Assembly (NCBI GenBank): GCA_015680685.1
Contig: MNCI01003080.1
Span: 136,551-200,550 of the forward strand
Origin: Gnetum montanum
Taxonomy: Eukaryota > Streptophyta > Gnetopsida > Gnetales > Gnetaceae
Reading direction: 5' to 3'
DNA length: 64,000 bases
Shown here: positions 9,900-20,256 of the stretch, one piece after another
How positions within the stretch are numbered: the first letter of the stretch is position 1
Layout of the letters: the number at the start of each line of letters is the position of its first letter
Position numbers and translations under genes: made by a program
The notes under the pieces: model-generated
Told to the model about the DNA's origin: nothing
Seen by the model: only the letters and a program-made list of their open reading frames with translations
Databases searched by the model: none

Positions 9900-12227
9900 A
9901 TCATCGTCATAGCATTTCTTTGTTGTGGTTGGGTAGGCAATTCACCTTGCATGAATGGAGTAGGTGGTAGCTATGCAAGAGGTAGAGGAGTAGGTGTAGG
10001 AACAGGAGGAGCATAAGGATAATAGGTGGCATCCCTCCTTGGATATGGTAGTTGGTACACTTCAAGATGATAGTGGTGAGGTTGGTAAGTAGCAACATGA
10101 TGAGAGGAGTCCCATAGAGATGAAGGTTGCTAAACATAATAACCATAGGATTCTAGTTGCCGATAGGGGTACTGCTGTCTTGGAGGTGCCAACACCCATG
10201 ATTATGGTTGTTGCCACTATTGGTACAATTCATAGGGTTGTGGTGGAGTTCCACTTGGATAGTACTACTGTGGTTGGTGGAACTGTCAAGAGTTGCCTTA
10301 TGGATAAGGTACTCTTTTGGGTGTTTTCCCTTGTGCAAATTGTGGATGTAAGCCATACACCCAAAATTCCTACAAGTGTGACACAATTGGATAGCAACCC
10401 TTGGGATGTTCATACTAGCAGATGTCACACCTACCATCATCATCTAATTCACTATCTGCAACTATCTCTATTACAACCATCTTACCCTTAACCTTGGATA
10501 TGGCACATTCAGCTTCCTTACGTCTCTAATGTTTATGCTCATCACTTTGCTCCTTGGACTCTTCAGCAATTTTTAAGACAGCTTAAAACTTATTATCCAT
10601 GGAATCCCATAATTGGTCAACCTTAGCTATGATTCAAATTACAATTTCTAGAGTGGAAAGGTTTTCTGATTAGCCACCTCATTTCTAGTTAACTCATCCT
10701 CACTATCACAAAATTGAACCCCCCACCCCCTTTGTGAATAGAAGGATCCCTGTTGTATTACTCTACACTTTCTCACTTTCTCAATTCTCCCTCCTCCCTA
10801 GCTACTTGCTCAATTAACTTTTAGATTTAATGGGTGCTTAACTCTATCAATCTCCCTTGGGCATAGATTCCAAGGGTTTTCCTTGTTTTAGACTATAACT
10901 TATCTATGATATGGTGGAGTTGATCAAGCTAAGAGTATCCATGGTTAGGACACCTATGCAATAGAGAGTAGTATAAGCCAATAGTGGCATCCAAGGGCTC
11001 ATGGTTTCTTTATTTTCATCCTTGGATCTACTTCCTTAGATTGGATACTCGAGAGTATATTTGATATTTGTCATTAAACAATTCTAACATCGTAATCAAC
11101 TATTGGATTGAATCTAGCTCCAAGGATTGGTACCAGTTTTTTGCTTCCTTAATGAGTGTCCTTGGAAATAATTTCAACTTTTGCTAGTCATTTTCAATAT
11201 TCTGTAAGGCACATGCATCCTGGAAGGCTTGGAGATGATTTTGCGCATCAACATCATAGCCTCCCTCAAACCAAGGGATTTTGTTCACGTCCAGCCTCTT
11301 TATTTTTCTATCCTTTGCATGCCTTGTTGGAATCTTCATGCCTTTTGCAATGTTTAACATGCTCCAAGTGGCAAGTAGAGTTTTATCAAGGCCATGGTGG
11401 TGGTGCCTATGATGTTCTCTACTAATCCTTCTTTCATGATGGTGGGTCTCTTTGGATTGCCCATTCCTTTGATCATGACTATCTTGATGCTCCCTTTTAT
11501 TGTTTTGGTCCCATTGGTCACCTCCATCATGGTCATGCCCTCTACAGCCACAATCTAAGCTATATGAAGAAGAAGATGATGATGAAGGGGAAGAGGAAGG
11601 AGAACTTGCATCATGCTAATGCCTACCACCCTTTCTTCAATGATCATGACCACGATCACGATCATGACCTCCATTTTCTCCCTTATCATCACTTGCTCTT
11701 CCAGATCCATTTTTGTCATTGGATCCATTTTGACTAGAACTTGGATTATGAATTGTGGATTGCACATTCTAGTTAAGGGCCCCCTAACCAATGTCAAAGA
11801 GAGGAGTATCATCAAAGCAAAAGACCTTGGAGGAGTGTTTGCCTCTATCCAATGGGCCAAGTGTAGGTGGAAAAGTGTTTGATCCCTTTCCCTTCACAAG
11901 CTTGTGTTGGTGCTCCAGTTAATGATCCCTTAACCTTTGTGCTTCAGTGGGATGATAATCCCTTGAATTAGGATCTTGCATCTCATACTCACCGTGAAGA
12001 TGTTGAAGTCCATGTCGTGTAAGCATTAGCTGGAGCATAATTGAAACAGATTGATCTAGTGGCAACATAATGTTACCTTCCATGTCACACCACCACAGCA
12101 TTTCATCTTAATGTAAGATGAAGGTGAAGTCTGATACATACTCATCAGGATGAGTATATACCACCTAGTATTATTGAGGCACCTAGTTTGCCTTGGGTGG
12201 AGATAGACTCCTCTGAGAAGAAGACAT
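9900..12227 (-). pseudogene. gag of element A, broken
   Basis: This is the structural capsid/nucleocapsid protein. The start at 12227 (MSSSQRSLSPPK) matches the gag start of E4 (MPSSHKSNSPPK). Next come EGNIMLPLDQS and YHPTEAQRLRDH (12101-11919), also shared with E4. A basic/acidic low-complexity stretch rich in His, Asp, Arg and Ser follows (about 11400-11800). The capsid domain is around 10850-11400. A zinc knuckle CDIC-YEHPKGCYP (spacing CX2CX3HX4C) is read near 10380-10425, in a different frame from the longest open frame there. A Pro/Tyr/Gln-rich tail follows. Many stops and shifts are present. Confidence 0.75.
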
Positions 12228-12376
12228 TTTATGTTAATGAATCTATATGTAGTGTGCAGTTAAGATTTAATTTAGTTGTAATAATATTTTTTTTTCATAT
12301 GATTTGACTCTTAGAATATGAACAACAAGGTTACTAAGTTTCACTAAGTTTAGATAGTGCACATAGAACCAAAGTC

Positions 12377-12393
12377 TACGATAATAGTGTCAA
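12377..12393 (-). promoter_or_regulatory. Degraded primer-binding site of element A
   Basis: On the minus strand, directly inside the LTR, is TTGACACTATTATC. It aligns weakly to the tRNA-Asp-type PBS TGGCGTCGTTGCCGGGGA seen in the other elements. Position supports the call more than sequence does. Confidence 0.45.
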
Positions 12394-12712
12394 TGATGAG
12401 CAATGAGGTACCCCTACGCCCAACCATATGAATCACAACCATTCATGTGTGATCTGGTCAAATTTCATAGACTTTACTTACCAAGTACACTAGAGCTAAA
12501 TGGTGAGTTTGTGTTGTCCACTTGTTGTCTTCCCAATCCCACTTGTGAAATGCAAGTGTATGGTTAAGCGTGACTGAGGCATAAGATTTTTATCATTTTA
12601 TGTTTTATTGATTTGATTGCCTAAAAATAATAATGAAAGTGAAAATAACTAAATGCTAAGTAAACTATGGTCTAATCTAGCCTAACACTAGTAACCATTC
12701 CCACTTCCCGGA
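12394..12712 (-). repeat. Right (5') LTR fragment of element A, interrupted by E2
   Basis: Plus-strand reading starts TGATGAGCAATGAGGTACCCC, the inverted 3' end of the LTR family. It continues with the conserved TGTATGGTTAAG and GTCTTCCCA blocks until E2 begins at 12713. It is closest to the solo LTR at 46942. The rest of this LTR was not found after E2, whose right end is damaged. Confidence 0.8.
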
Positions 12713-13216
12713 TGATGGGATGCGATATCGCGGTGGCTGCGATATCGCATCCCCCGCGATATCGCGTCTTTCCCTGCGATATCACGTACGTGATATCATA
12801 GTCCACCGCAATGTCTATAAATAAGAAGTGGCTCTCCCTTGTTTGACATCAATAGAGTAGATTGTAGCAAAACTCTAGCAGTTTGATCCCTCCAAAGATA
12901 GATTATTTTCCAGTGTCTGCCCGCAGTGTGGTGAATGTAATTGTACGGCATTCTTTATTCAAGTTTGACGTACTTGGACATGCACATGATCAACAATAAA
13001 GATCGAGATTACTTCATCATTGCAGCATTCACTTTATTTATTTATTTATTTAATTGTTATTTACTACTTTCCTAATTAGTCTCTCTCACCCTTATCTCCT
13101 AGCAACGCGAAATGAGTACGACTTGATTACGAGCATTTAGTGTGACTACTTGGTAACCCAGTGGCGTATCCAGGATCTACGCTTGGTAATCCCAGTGGTA
13201 GTCATGCACCAAGATG
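12713..13216 (+). repeat. 5' LTR of E2, interrupted by assembly gap
   Basis: TGATGGGATGCGATATCGCGG with several GCGATATCGC palindromes up to 12800, a TATAAATA box near 12818, and the AATAAAG/GATTACTTCATCATTGCAGC block near 12995-13026. It runs into the gap at 13217. By comparison with E1, about 300 bp of LTR plus the PBS and gag start lie in the gap, more than its 243 Ns allow. Confidence 0.9.
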
Positions 13217-13459
13217 NNNNNNNNNNNNNNNNNNNNNNNNNNNNNNNNNNNNNNNNNNNNNNNNNNNNNNNNNNNNNNNNNNNNNNNNNNNNNNNNNNNN
13301 NNNNNNNNNNNNNNNNNNNNNNNNNNNNNNNNNNNNNNNNNNNNNNNNNNNNNNNNNNNNNNNNNNNNNNNNNNNNNNNNNNNNNNNNNNNNNNNNNNNN
13401 NNNNNNNNNNNNNNNNNNNNNNNNNNNNNNNNNNNNNNNNNNNNNNNNNNNNNNNNNNN
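13217..13459. other. Assembly gap (243 N)
   Basis: All N. Any open frame through it is meaningless. Compared with E1, about 490 bp should be here, so the gap size is probably an estimate. Confidence 1.
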
Positions 13460-15414
13460 GCCACACTTAGTGAGGAAGTTCATTGGAGAACCAACGAACT
13501 ATATGACGATGAAGATTGGAGTATACAACCTAAAGTGGGAGTTTCCTATAAACATGAACAAAACAACGTCATCACAACACATAAAAGCATAACTTACTCG
13601 ATGACGATAAACCCCCATTGGCCACTATAAGCTTAATGCAAATACAAGAGGCTATTTGAATCTCATGTAGGCATCGTAAAGAGAGCTGTCTACCAAGGCT
13701 CGATTTAAACAACTTTCCTACTTTTTCAAGAGGCTATGACTTAGATCCACATCAACATTTACAAGCCTTCTACAATGCCTGCACATGTAATAACATTGAT
13801 AATAGTTGGAAAAAACTTAAGCTCTTTCCTATGACACTCGTTGACCAAGAAAAAGTATGGAATAGATCGTTAAAACCAAATTCAATACGATGTTGGTCAA
13901 CAATGGTAGAAGTCTTTAACGAAAAATATCAAACCTACACAAGAGTGTCAGCCTTGAGGAAACAAATCCAAGGATGGAAACAAGCACAACATGAACCCTT
14001 GGACATGGCCTTAGAAAGATATTACGCACTGTTAAACAACTGTCCAGGCCATGAATTTTCCAAGGAAAGGCTAATGTACCATATCATTGATGGGCTATGT
14101 AATGAAACAAGAGAAACCCTAGGGATGTATGCCCAAGGTCAACTGTACGAACTATGAACCCATCAAATCCAAGAGCTTATTAAGCAGGTAGCAAAAGAAG
14201 AAGGAGAATTGACCAGATGGGAGAGTGTTGAAAAACGTTAACGGGACCAGAATCTCAACTTAACAAAGGTCCATAATCATAAAAAGGAGAAACCAACTAA
14301 TCTCAAGGTGGAAGAATCATCTTTGCCAATAAAACAATCATTAGAAGAAGTCAAGGCAAAGATCAATAAGATGTTGGAATGGACGCATCAAAGGTGTGGA
14401 GAATTTATCAACAATATTGGAGATAGAGTTTTGACAACCTAGGAAGCAGGAAAAAACATTTGACAATCGGAAAGAAGGGATACGGAAAATAAGAGCTCAA
14501 CTGTTGATCATACATATGAATGCAACATATGCCTATACGATCACCCCAAGGGCCAATGCCCAATATTGTTACATTTACATGAACATTGGGGACACACGTT
14601 ACATCCAGAGTTCGTACAGAGATATTGTGTTTGATCACAGTGGAAACAACCCCAGTTGTGGGGGAGACCACCCTTAGACTGAAGACACCCTTCATATCAT
14701 CCAAATCCAAATGCTTATCATGTTCAACATCCTGTTTCTCCAACTGGGCCAACATACTCTATCTCACCACAGTACCATTCTCCTCAATACTATCAACCCA
14801 TGCCTCCAACACAACCACCACCTTGTGTATCTTATACGCCTCCTAACTTTCAACATTCTCATCCTTTCCCTCCTTATACATCACCACCAACTGTTCCTAA
14901 AGTGTTTGCACGACAACAACAACCCATGAACAACACTTGTGCTACTACTACTAACAGCAGTGAAAACCCTCCTCAACATCAAAAGCATCCTTTCTTTAAA
15001 CATGGTCGTAAGAAGGAAAAACATAATTTTGAGGCCACTACATCCTCCAACTCAGCACAAGTCCCACACTGTGGTGCACCCTTATCTTCGAACCCACTGC
15101 CTCATGTAACTTCATCAGGGCCACCAACTAACACTCCAACAACCAAACGGCCCAATGAACACAAGAATGGAAAGCGACAACCTAATCCTTGCATACCATC
15201 TAATGGTCCCAAATATCATAGTGGGTTAACTCGTTATCCGGGAACTACATCATATAAATTGCCCCACTATGCTCATTATAATCAACTATGTGAACCTCGA
15301 TGGGGTAAGCATGACCGGGCCCCAATATTTCCAACATGCAAGGATCCTCATCTTCCATTTATTAATCCTTGTTGTCCTCAACTAATTAGTTATGGGAGAT
15401 ATCCCCCATTCTAA
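13460..15414 (+). pseudogene. gag-like ORF of E2, start in the gap
   Basis: This is the capsid-like structural protein. It resumes after the gap at the EEVHWRTNELYDDEDW block. The capsid domain spans about 13700-14157, with WNRSLKPNSIRCW, RYYALLNN and GLCNETRETLGMYAQG. The zinc knuckle CNICLYDHPKGQC is near 14521-14560, and a Pro/Gln/Asn-rich tail runs to YGRYPPF and stop (15412-15414). A conserved WGKHDR block overlaps GGGGTAAGC at 15302-15310, a good splice-donor match. Several stops and at least one frame change occur. The protein has no protease after it. Confidence 0.85.
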
Positions 15415-16377
15415 TAATAAGTGGGATTAATAACCATTTTTTATTTTCTTTGATTTTACAACTTTTTGTTTTCCAGTTTTTCATTTTTCAATTTCTTGTT
15501 TTATCTTTTTGCCTTTTTCTCTTTTTGTCCTTTTACATTTTTTGTAAGTAATCTCATCTATGAATAAAACACTCATGTGGATCGTTGGTTGAGGTGTGTT
15601 CTATGTTGTCGAGTCTTGAGTGATCAATTATTTGGATAGTAAGCCCAATCATCCATTCTACACATAAGAGGTTCTGTTCGAGGGTACAGTGGTATTCTTG
15701 ACATTTTTTAAAACTTAAAATAAATTTTGTGTTCATTGTACCCAGAATGAAGAAGGATGCACCAAGAGGGAATGATTAGGATGTGACATCAAGGGGATTT
15801 ATAGATTCTCTTTGGTGATGTCTGTGGGAGTTATCAAGTAATGTGGTTGTATTAAGATCCTTGTAGATCTAATGAAAAATGGGAGTAAGAGTAATCAAGA
15901 GGGCACTCAAAAATCCCATTGGAAAGACATGCACCCATGCCTGAAGGTTGGTGGCTTCTCTAGATTCAGTATTTAAAAAAAAAGAGAAGAAAGAGAAAAA
16001 AAGAAGAGAAAAAAGGAAGTTCCACAAAACAAAAATCACTCCTTCCCTGACTAAAACGCCAAGTGATCGTACTCCTTATTGTTATGGTACTCTCATAGTT
16101 GCTCATCATGGGATGAAACAATGCGATGTCATTGATTAGATGAATGGACTTGGTCCTAATCTTGGAATGACGGGTCAATGACACATTAATCATGCTTTAC
16201 ACATAGGATTCATTTTGCCCTGGGTTAGTTACCTCATGTCCCAATCTGTACAATCCCTTTCTATAGTTCGTCTCATCTCACTATTTGTGTAATTGTAGCT
16301 CATGTCTCGTATAGCGTAGAATTCTTACCTCATTCTGGTGATAATTACATGTGTGTGTTTTGTGAAGTCAGTGTGGA
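15415..16377 (+). other. E2 noncoding spacer after gag
   Basis: A T-rich tract (15440-15545), then sequence conserved with E1, E3 and E5 (GATCCTTGTAGATCTAATGA at about 15857). No ORF is shared between copies here, so it looks like noncoding RNA sequence of the element. Confidence 0.6.
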
Positions 16378-16468
16378 TTACATTTAACCCTTCTAGTGCC
16401 CACAGACACTTTAAGTGTGGTTACACAAGGGCAATAAGGTTGGAACCTGATTTGGGGAGGACCCACTT
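16378..16468 (+). other. Conserved noncoding module, E2 copy
   Basis: Matches the E1, E3 and E5 modules, ending GGGGAGGACCCACTTG. Possible short stems can be drawn between AGTGCCCACAG and the GTGTGGTTACAC part; this was not folded. Confidence 0.8.
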
Positions 16469-16779
16469 GTGTAATATTTTGTAATTCTCACTTATGAAAT
16501 CACTCACACACACCATTTCTTACCCTTAGCATAATTTTAAATAATTTTCTTTCCCTACTATTATCCCTTTGAATTTTAACATTCCAATGTACCATTACAT
16601 ATCATTTTTCTTACCACCCAAGGTTTTATTGGTAAAATCCACACCTTCATCATTAATTGTGCCTTTGGACATAATGCAATTGCCCTAGAACCCTTGATAA
16701 TAGCCAATGTCCTCAATTTACAATGTTTATTTCAAGAAAACCCCTTCAAAATTTGGTCTTTTTGTTGTGCCTCACATCA

Positions 16780-16870
16780 CTAGGGACGTGATATCACATA
16801 CGTGATGTATCGTACACGATATCGCGTCCCCGTTGCCTATAAATAGGTCACCCCCCTCCCCGCGCAACAC
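16780..16870 (+). promoter_or_regulatory. Internal LTR-like promoter cassette in E2
   Basis: GTGATATCAC (16789-16798), ACGATATCGCG (16817-16827) and TATAAATA (16838-16845) occur in the same order and spacing style as in the U3 of the LTRs. They lie inside the element, 0.5 kb before ORF2. The sequence after it (TTAGTGTCATTTTGTCATT) resembles the R region of the E3 LTR. E5 keeps a TATA-like TATATATA at the same place; E1 and E3 lack it. It could drive ORF2 separately. Confidence 0.55.
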
Positions 16871-17290
16871 TTAGTGTCATTTTGTCATTCACGGGGGGAG
16901 TTTTCAAATTTTTTCTCTGCGACTTGATATTAAGCGACCCTTGATTTTCTCACTCTATCTCGCTCGCTAGTGCTCTGATTTTCATTCCGTTTGAACCTTC
17001 TTGAACCTAGAGTGTTCAGCTTCATTATGGGGGAGGGATACTTGCTAAAAAGTGCCTAACTTGTTTGAAATTTATCATCACCCAAAGTACATCATCTAGG
17101 GTAATTAACTCTAACACTTAGAATAATTGTGCCTAAAAATCATTTAACCCTTAGGTATACCGGGAAACTAAAATGGCAACCACCTACATCACAGGACTCA
17201 TTATTACAAACTTTCAGGCCCTATCACACGTGATAACATAAGATCATTAATAAAGGCAAGTAGTAAGGTATAACTTGACTTAAAAAACAA

Positions 17291-17321
17291 CCTTACTAGC
17301 GCTTGGCCCGTGTGGTTGCAG
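17291..17321 (+). promoter_or_regulatory. Splice-acceptor-like site before ORF2, E2
   Basis: CCTTACTAGC, then TGTGGTTGCAG ending exactly before ATG at 17322. Corresponds base for base in position to E1, E3 and E5. Confidence 0.7.
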
Positions 17322-20087
17322 ATGGCCCCAAAATATGGACAACAGGAGGGTCCTACCCAAGGTGCAAGCAAACGAGCTTGGAGAGGTGGACGGCAAAGAC
17401 CTACTAGACAACATGCAAAACAGGAGGATCAATCATTTAGCATTCATCAAGACGAACCTCCTACCGGACAGTCTAGGCAGGTAGAAGGAGGAGCTACTGC
17501 AGCACCTGAACCAGGACAACAACTCACGTTGCCCCAAGATTGTGTTCAGGCTATCCATGAGAAGTCCACATTCACTGCGGTGATTGTGGAATTGAACTTT
17601 GAATCATTTGCAGAGTTCACTCCTGAGGCTGTTAGGGATCACCTCAAAGGGTCTCCCTTATGGCCTATCCTCTCTGAAAGCAGTGCCTGGTACCTAGGAG
17701 AGACGTACCAATTTTGGCACAATAGGGAGCAAGGCACCACTGTTAATATTTGTGGTGTGATAGTTGACTTCTCTAAGCAGGCCATTTCAAAAGTGTTAAA
17801 CATTCCAAATACTGGGCCCCAGGTTGCTCGGTTATCTACCCGTTCAAATCCCGATGTGCAAAAGGATTAGTTGGAGAAGGCTTATGGCAGAGATAAAGCA
17901 TTTGGTGAATTGACGATGGAAGAGAGGGTTTACTTCAAAATTGGGAAATATCACCTCTTCCCCACAAAGGGCCTAAAAATAATATCGACGTATGCAGCTA
18001 GAGGATGTGTAGTGTTGATGGGAAAGATTAACGCTAACCTACCCCATCTATATTTGATGGAGATACAGAGGCAGTTCAAGAAATGAAAGACAGGGAAGAT
18101 GGCGTTGCCTTTCCCTTGTCTCATTAGAAAGCTTTGCTGACATGCTGGTATTCGGGGGTACACCAATGATGTCCTCTAAAAGGCCCAGACTACTTCATAT
18201 GCTGAATTACTAAAGGTGCCAGCTCCAAGCAAAAGCACTAGTGAGGAGTTGGGACTAGAACAAGAAGAAGAACAGATGGTTGGACCAAATCAACCTCCAG
18301 CCATGGGTCCTAGCCAACAACAAGAAGCAAGGCCTAGCACAGGCTAGGATCAACCGCCACCACCGCAAGACTACAGATCGTCGATGAGCCATCTTAGGGC
18401 CATCGCTAAGACGGTCAGTTGGGGAAGTCGTGATGACGCAAACCTCTTCCACATCATTGATGCTGCCAGGCAGCCTACTGTTTTGTTGGATCACACAAGG
18501 GGTGAAGTCTCCATTCAAATAGAAGGAGGGAAAACTAGATGGTCATAATAAATATCAAGAAACACAGCATCTTTCCAAGTGTAGTTAGAGACTAGTGAAG
18601 GGGCCAATGTGGTGGTCATGCAACACCAAAATGTCATGGGAGCTACAGATGTGGTCGCAGACCATATCAAAGAATCCTTCAATGTACCTGTTGTGCCACT
18701 AGTAGATCTCTCAGGAGCATGGGATGCTCAAACTCTGGCTGGAACCTCAATGACTCCTACAAAACATGAGGATGTGCTTGATCGATTGCTTCAAACAGGA
18801 CAAGTAATGACATCCCTGTTTGACATCCCTCATGATGTCATAGCAATTCAATCAGACCTCATTTCCACAAAGGGGAAGCTGGTCTTATCTGAAGTAAGGG
18901 TCGAGCATGCTAAAGCTGAAATGCAGAAATTACAAGAGCAGCTCGTGGCCTTACAAGCAGCACAGCAGAACCCTCTGCAATTTGTTCCCCTAGACCAGCT
19001 AGAAAATTTTAGAACTGAGCAGCTAACAAAATTAATCGTAGAAAATAAAAAGGTGGTGGATGAAAAGGAGAAGGTTGTTTGGGATGCCTCCGTAGCACAA
19101 GCACAAACCCATGTGCATCTTAAGGCACTCAAGGTCTTGCAAGAAGAAAATAAACAGCTTGCGATTGATAATCTTCGGTTGACCACTATAGAAAAGCAAA
19201 AGAATGTTCTTGATGAACACTTTCATCAATTACGAGAACAATTCATCCAGGTCAACCGAGATGTGAGCCGTTTTGCCAAAGAAAATCGAACCCTCTCGAT
19301 GGAGGAGGTACACGCCATTTTTCAAAAGTCAGCGATTGAGATAAGCACATGGCAGAACAAGGCTAAACGACATGAGAAGCTGAAGGAGCACTTCTGTGAT
19401 CAGGTGGGGATGTATAAACAAATCCTTGAAAAGGAGATCCATATGGCTAAGGCCCAAATCAACACTATCAGTGCTCAACACACTGATTGGTAGGCCATAC
19501 TAGACACATATGCCTTTGCTCACCAAGCAGAAGCTAAAAATCAAGACTTGTAGATTCAAGACTTGAAAGAGTACACAGAGTTGGCAAATCTAAGTTATGT
19601 CAATCTTACCATGTTGACAGCAAGGTGCCTGAGGTCAGAGCTCGAGCAGTAGGTAGCAACCACCCACATGAAATACGAAGCAGAATTTGCAGAATGCAAG
19701 AAGCTGTTAGAAAAACTAGATGTTGCAAATTCTGAACTTGAGGTGGTAAAACCCAACTACCAGGGATAGAAAGATGTCACAACTGACTTAGCTCGACGGC
19801 TAATGGACCTTCACGAATACAAGAACAAAGCTAGAGCCTATGAGAAGGAACGATGGGTGTTCGTGGCTTGGTATGTTAAGGCCAACCAAATGTTTCCGCA
19901 ATTACCCTGCCCATGGGAGGTGCTGACTCCGTCAAAAATTGGAACACTAGCATGGATGGCACAGGACCCTCAGACCAAAGAGGAGAAGCTCCAGGCCATA
20001 CTTCAATGCCATCAAGCCTCAAAACCTGGAGGACAAGATAAAGGGAAAGCACTAATGGAGGAGCCATCGCCACCAAGAACTACATGA
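17322..20087 (+). pseudogene. ORF2 of E2: 921-codon accessory protein, single frame with 12 stops
   Basis: One reading frame runs from ATG 17322 to TGA 20085-20087 without a frameshift. It is interrupted by stops at 17868, 18084, 18138, 18177, 18345, 18546, 18549, 18582, 19491, 19551, 19650 and 19767; seven are TAG. Residues 1-70 are basic and Gln/Gly-rich. Residues about 74-185 look globular, with WYLGETYQFWH and VNICGVIVDFSKQAISKVLN, resembling the domain Pfam calls putative plant transposon protein. About 300-345 is Pro/Gln-rich. About 430-870 is Lys/Glu/Gln-rich and probably coiled coil. No signal peptide or membrane segment was seen. Position fits the third ORF of Athila-like elements. 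Function is unknown. Confidence 0.8.
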
Positions 20088-20245
20088 GTTCCAAATTTTT
20101 GTAGTTGTAGTTGTAGCATATTCTATGTGTTGTGCCTTTATTTTTTTTTCTTCCCACACTACGACATCATTCCATTTTTCCATCTAATAATTCCATACCT
20201 ATCCACTCCGTAATCACTGTAACTCAAGGACGAGTTTTTATTCAG

Positions 20246-20256
20246 TCGTGGGGGTA
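20246..20256 (+). promoter_or_regulatory. Polypurine tract of E2
   Basis: GTCGTGGGGGTA abuts the 3' LTR, preceded by CAAGGACGAGTTTTTATTCA, as in its relatives. Confidence 0.75.

Larger units (their letters stand above)
308..12712 (-). mobile_element. Element A: degraded autonomous-type Ty3/gypsy retrotransposon
   Basis: On the minus strand from 12712 down come an LTR piece, a weak PBS, gag, aspartic protease, RT, RNase H and integrase, the domain order of Ty3/gypsy elements. RT and integrase wording (SEWVSP, PKKRGKWKV, GIDFMGP, LKPFHEP) resembles the Athila/Tat branch. Element E1 (3002-8583) is inserted in the RT gene with TSD GTGGA, and E2 interrupts the right-hand LTR at 12713. The 3' LTR is not seen; the left end is replaced by the LTR at 1-307. 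Stops and frameshifts are frequent, so it is not functional as assembled. It is the only element here retaining all pol domains. Confidence 0.9.

Noticed and set aside
12720-12800. GATATCGCG arrays as a satellite or CRISPR-like array
   Set aside because: They are always inside LTR U3 regions at a fixed place before the TATA box and have no regular spacers.
13146-13630. Open frames on both strands through the N run
   Set aside because: They exist only because N is not read as a stop; the region is an assembly gap in the E2 LTR.
18848-19186. Minus-strand Cys/Ser-rich 112-codon ORF
   Set aside because: It is the antisense shadow of the ORF2 coiled coil in E2.
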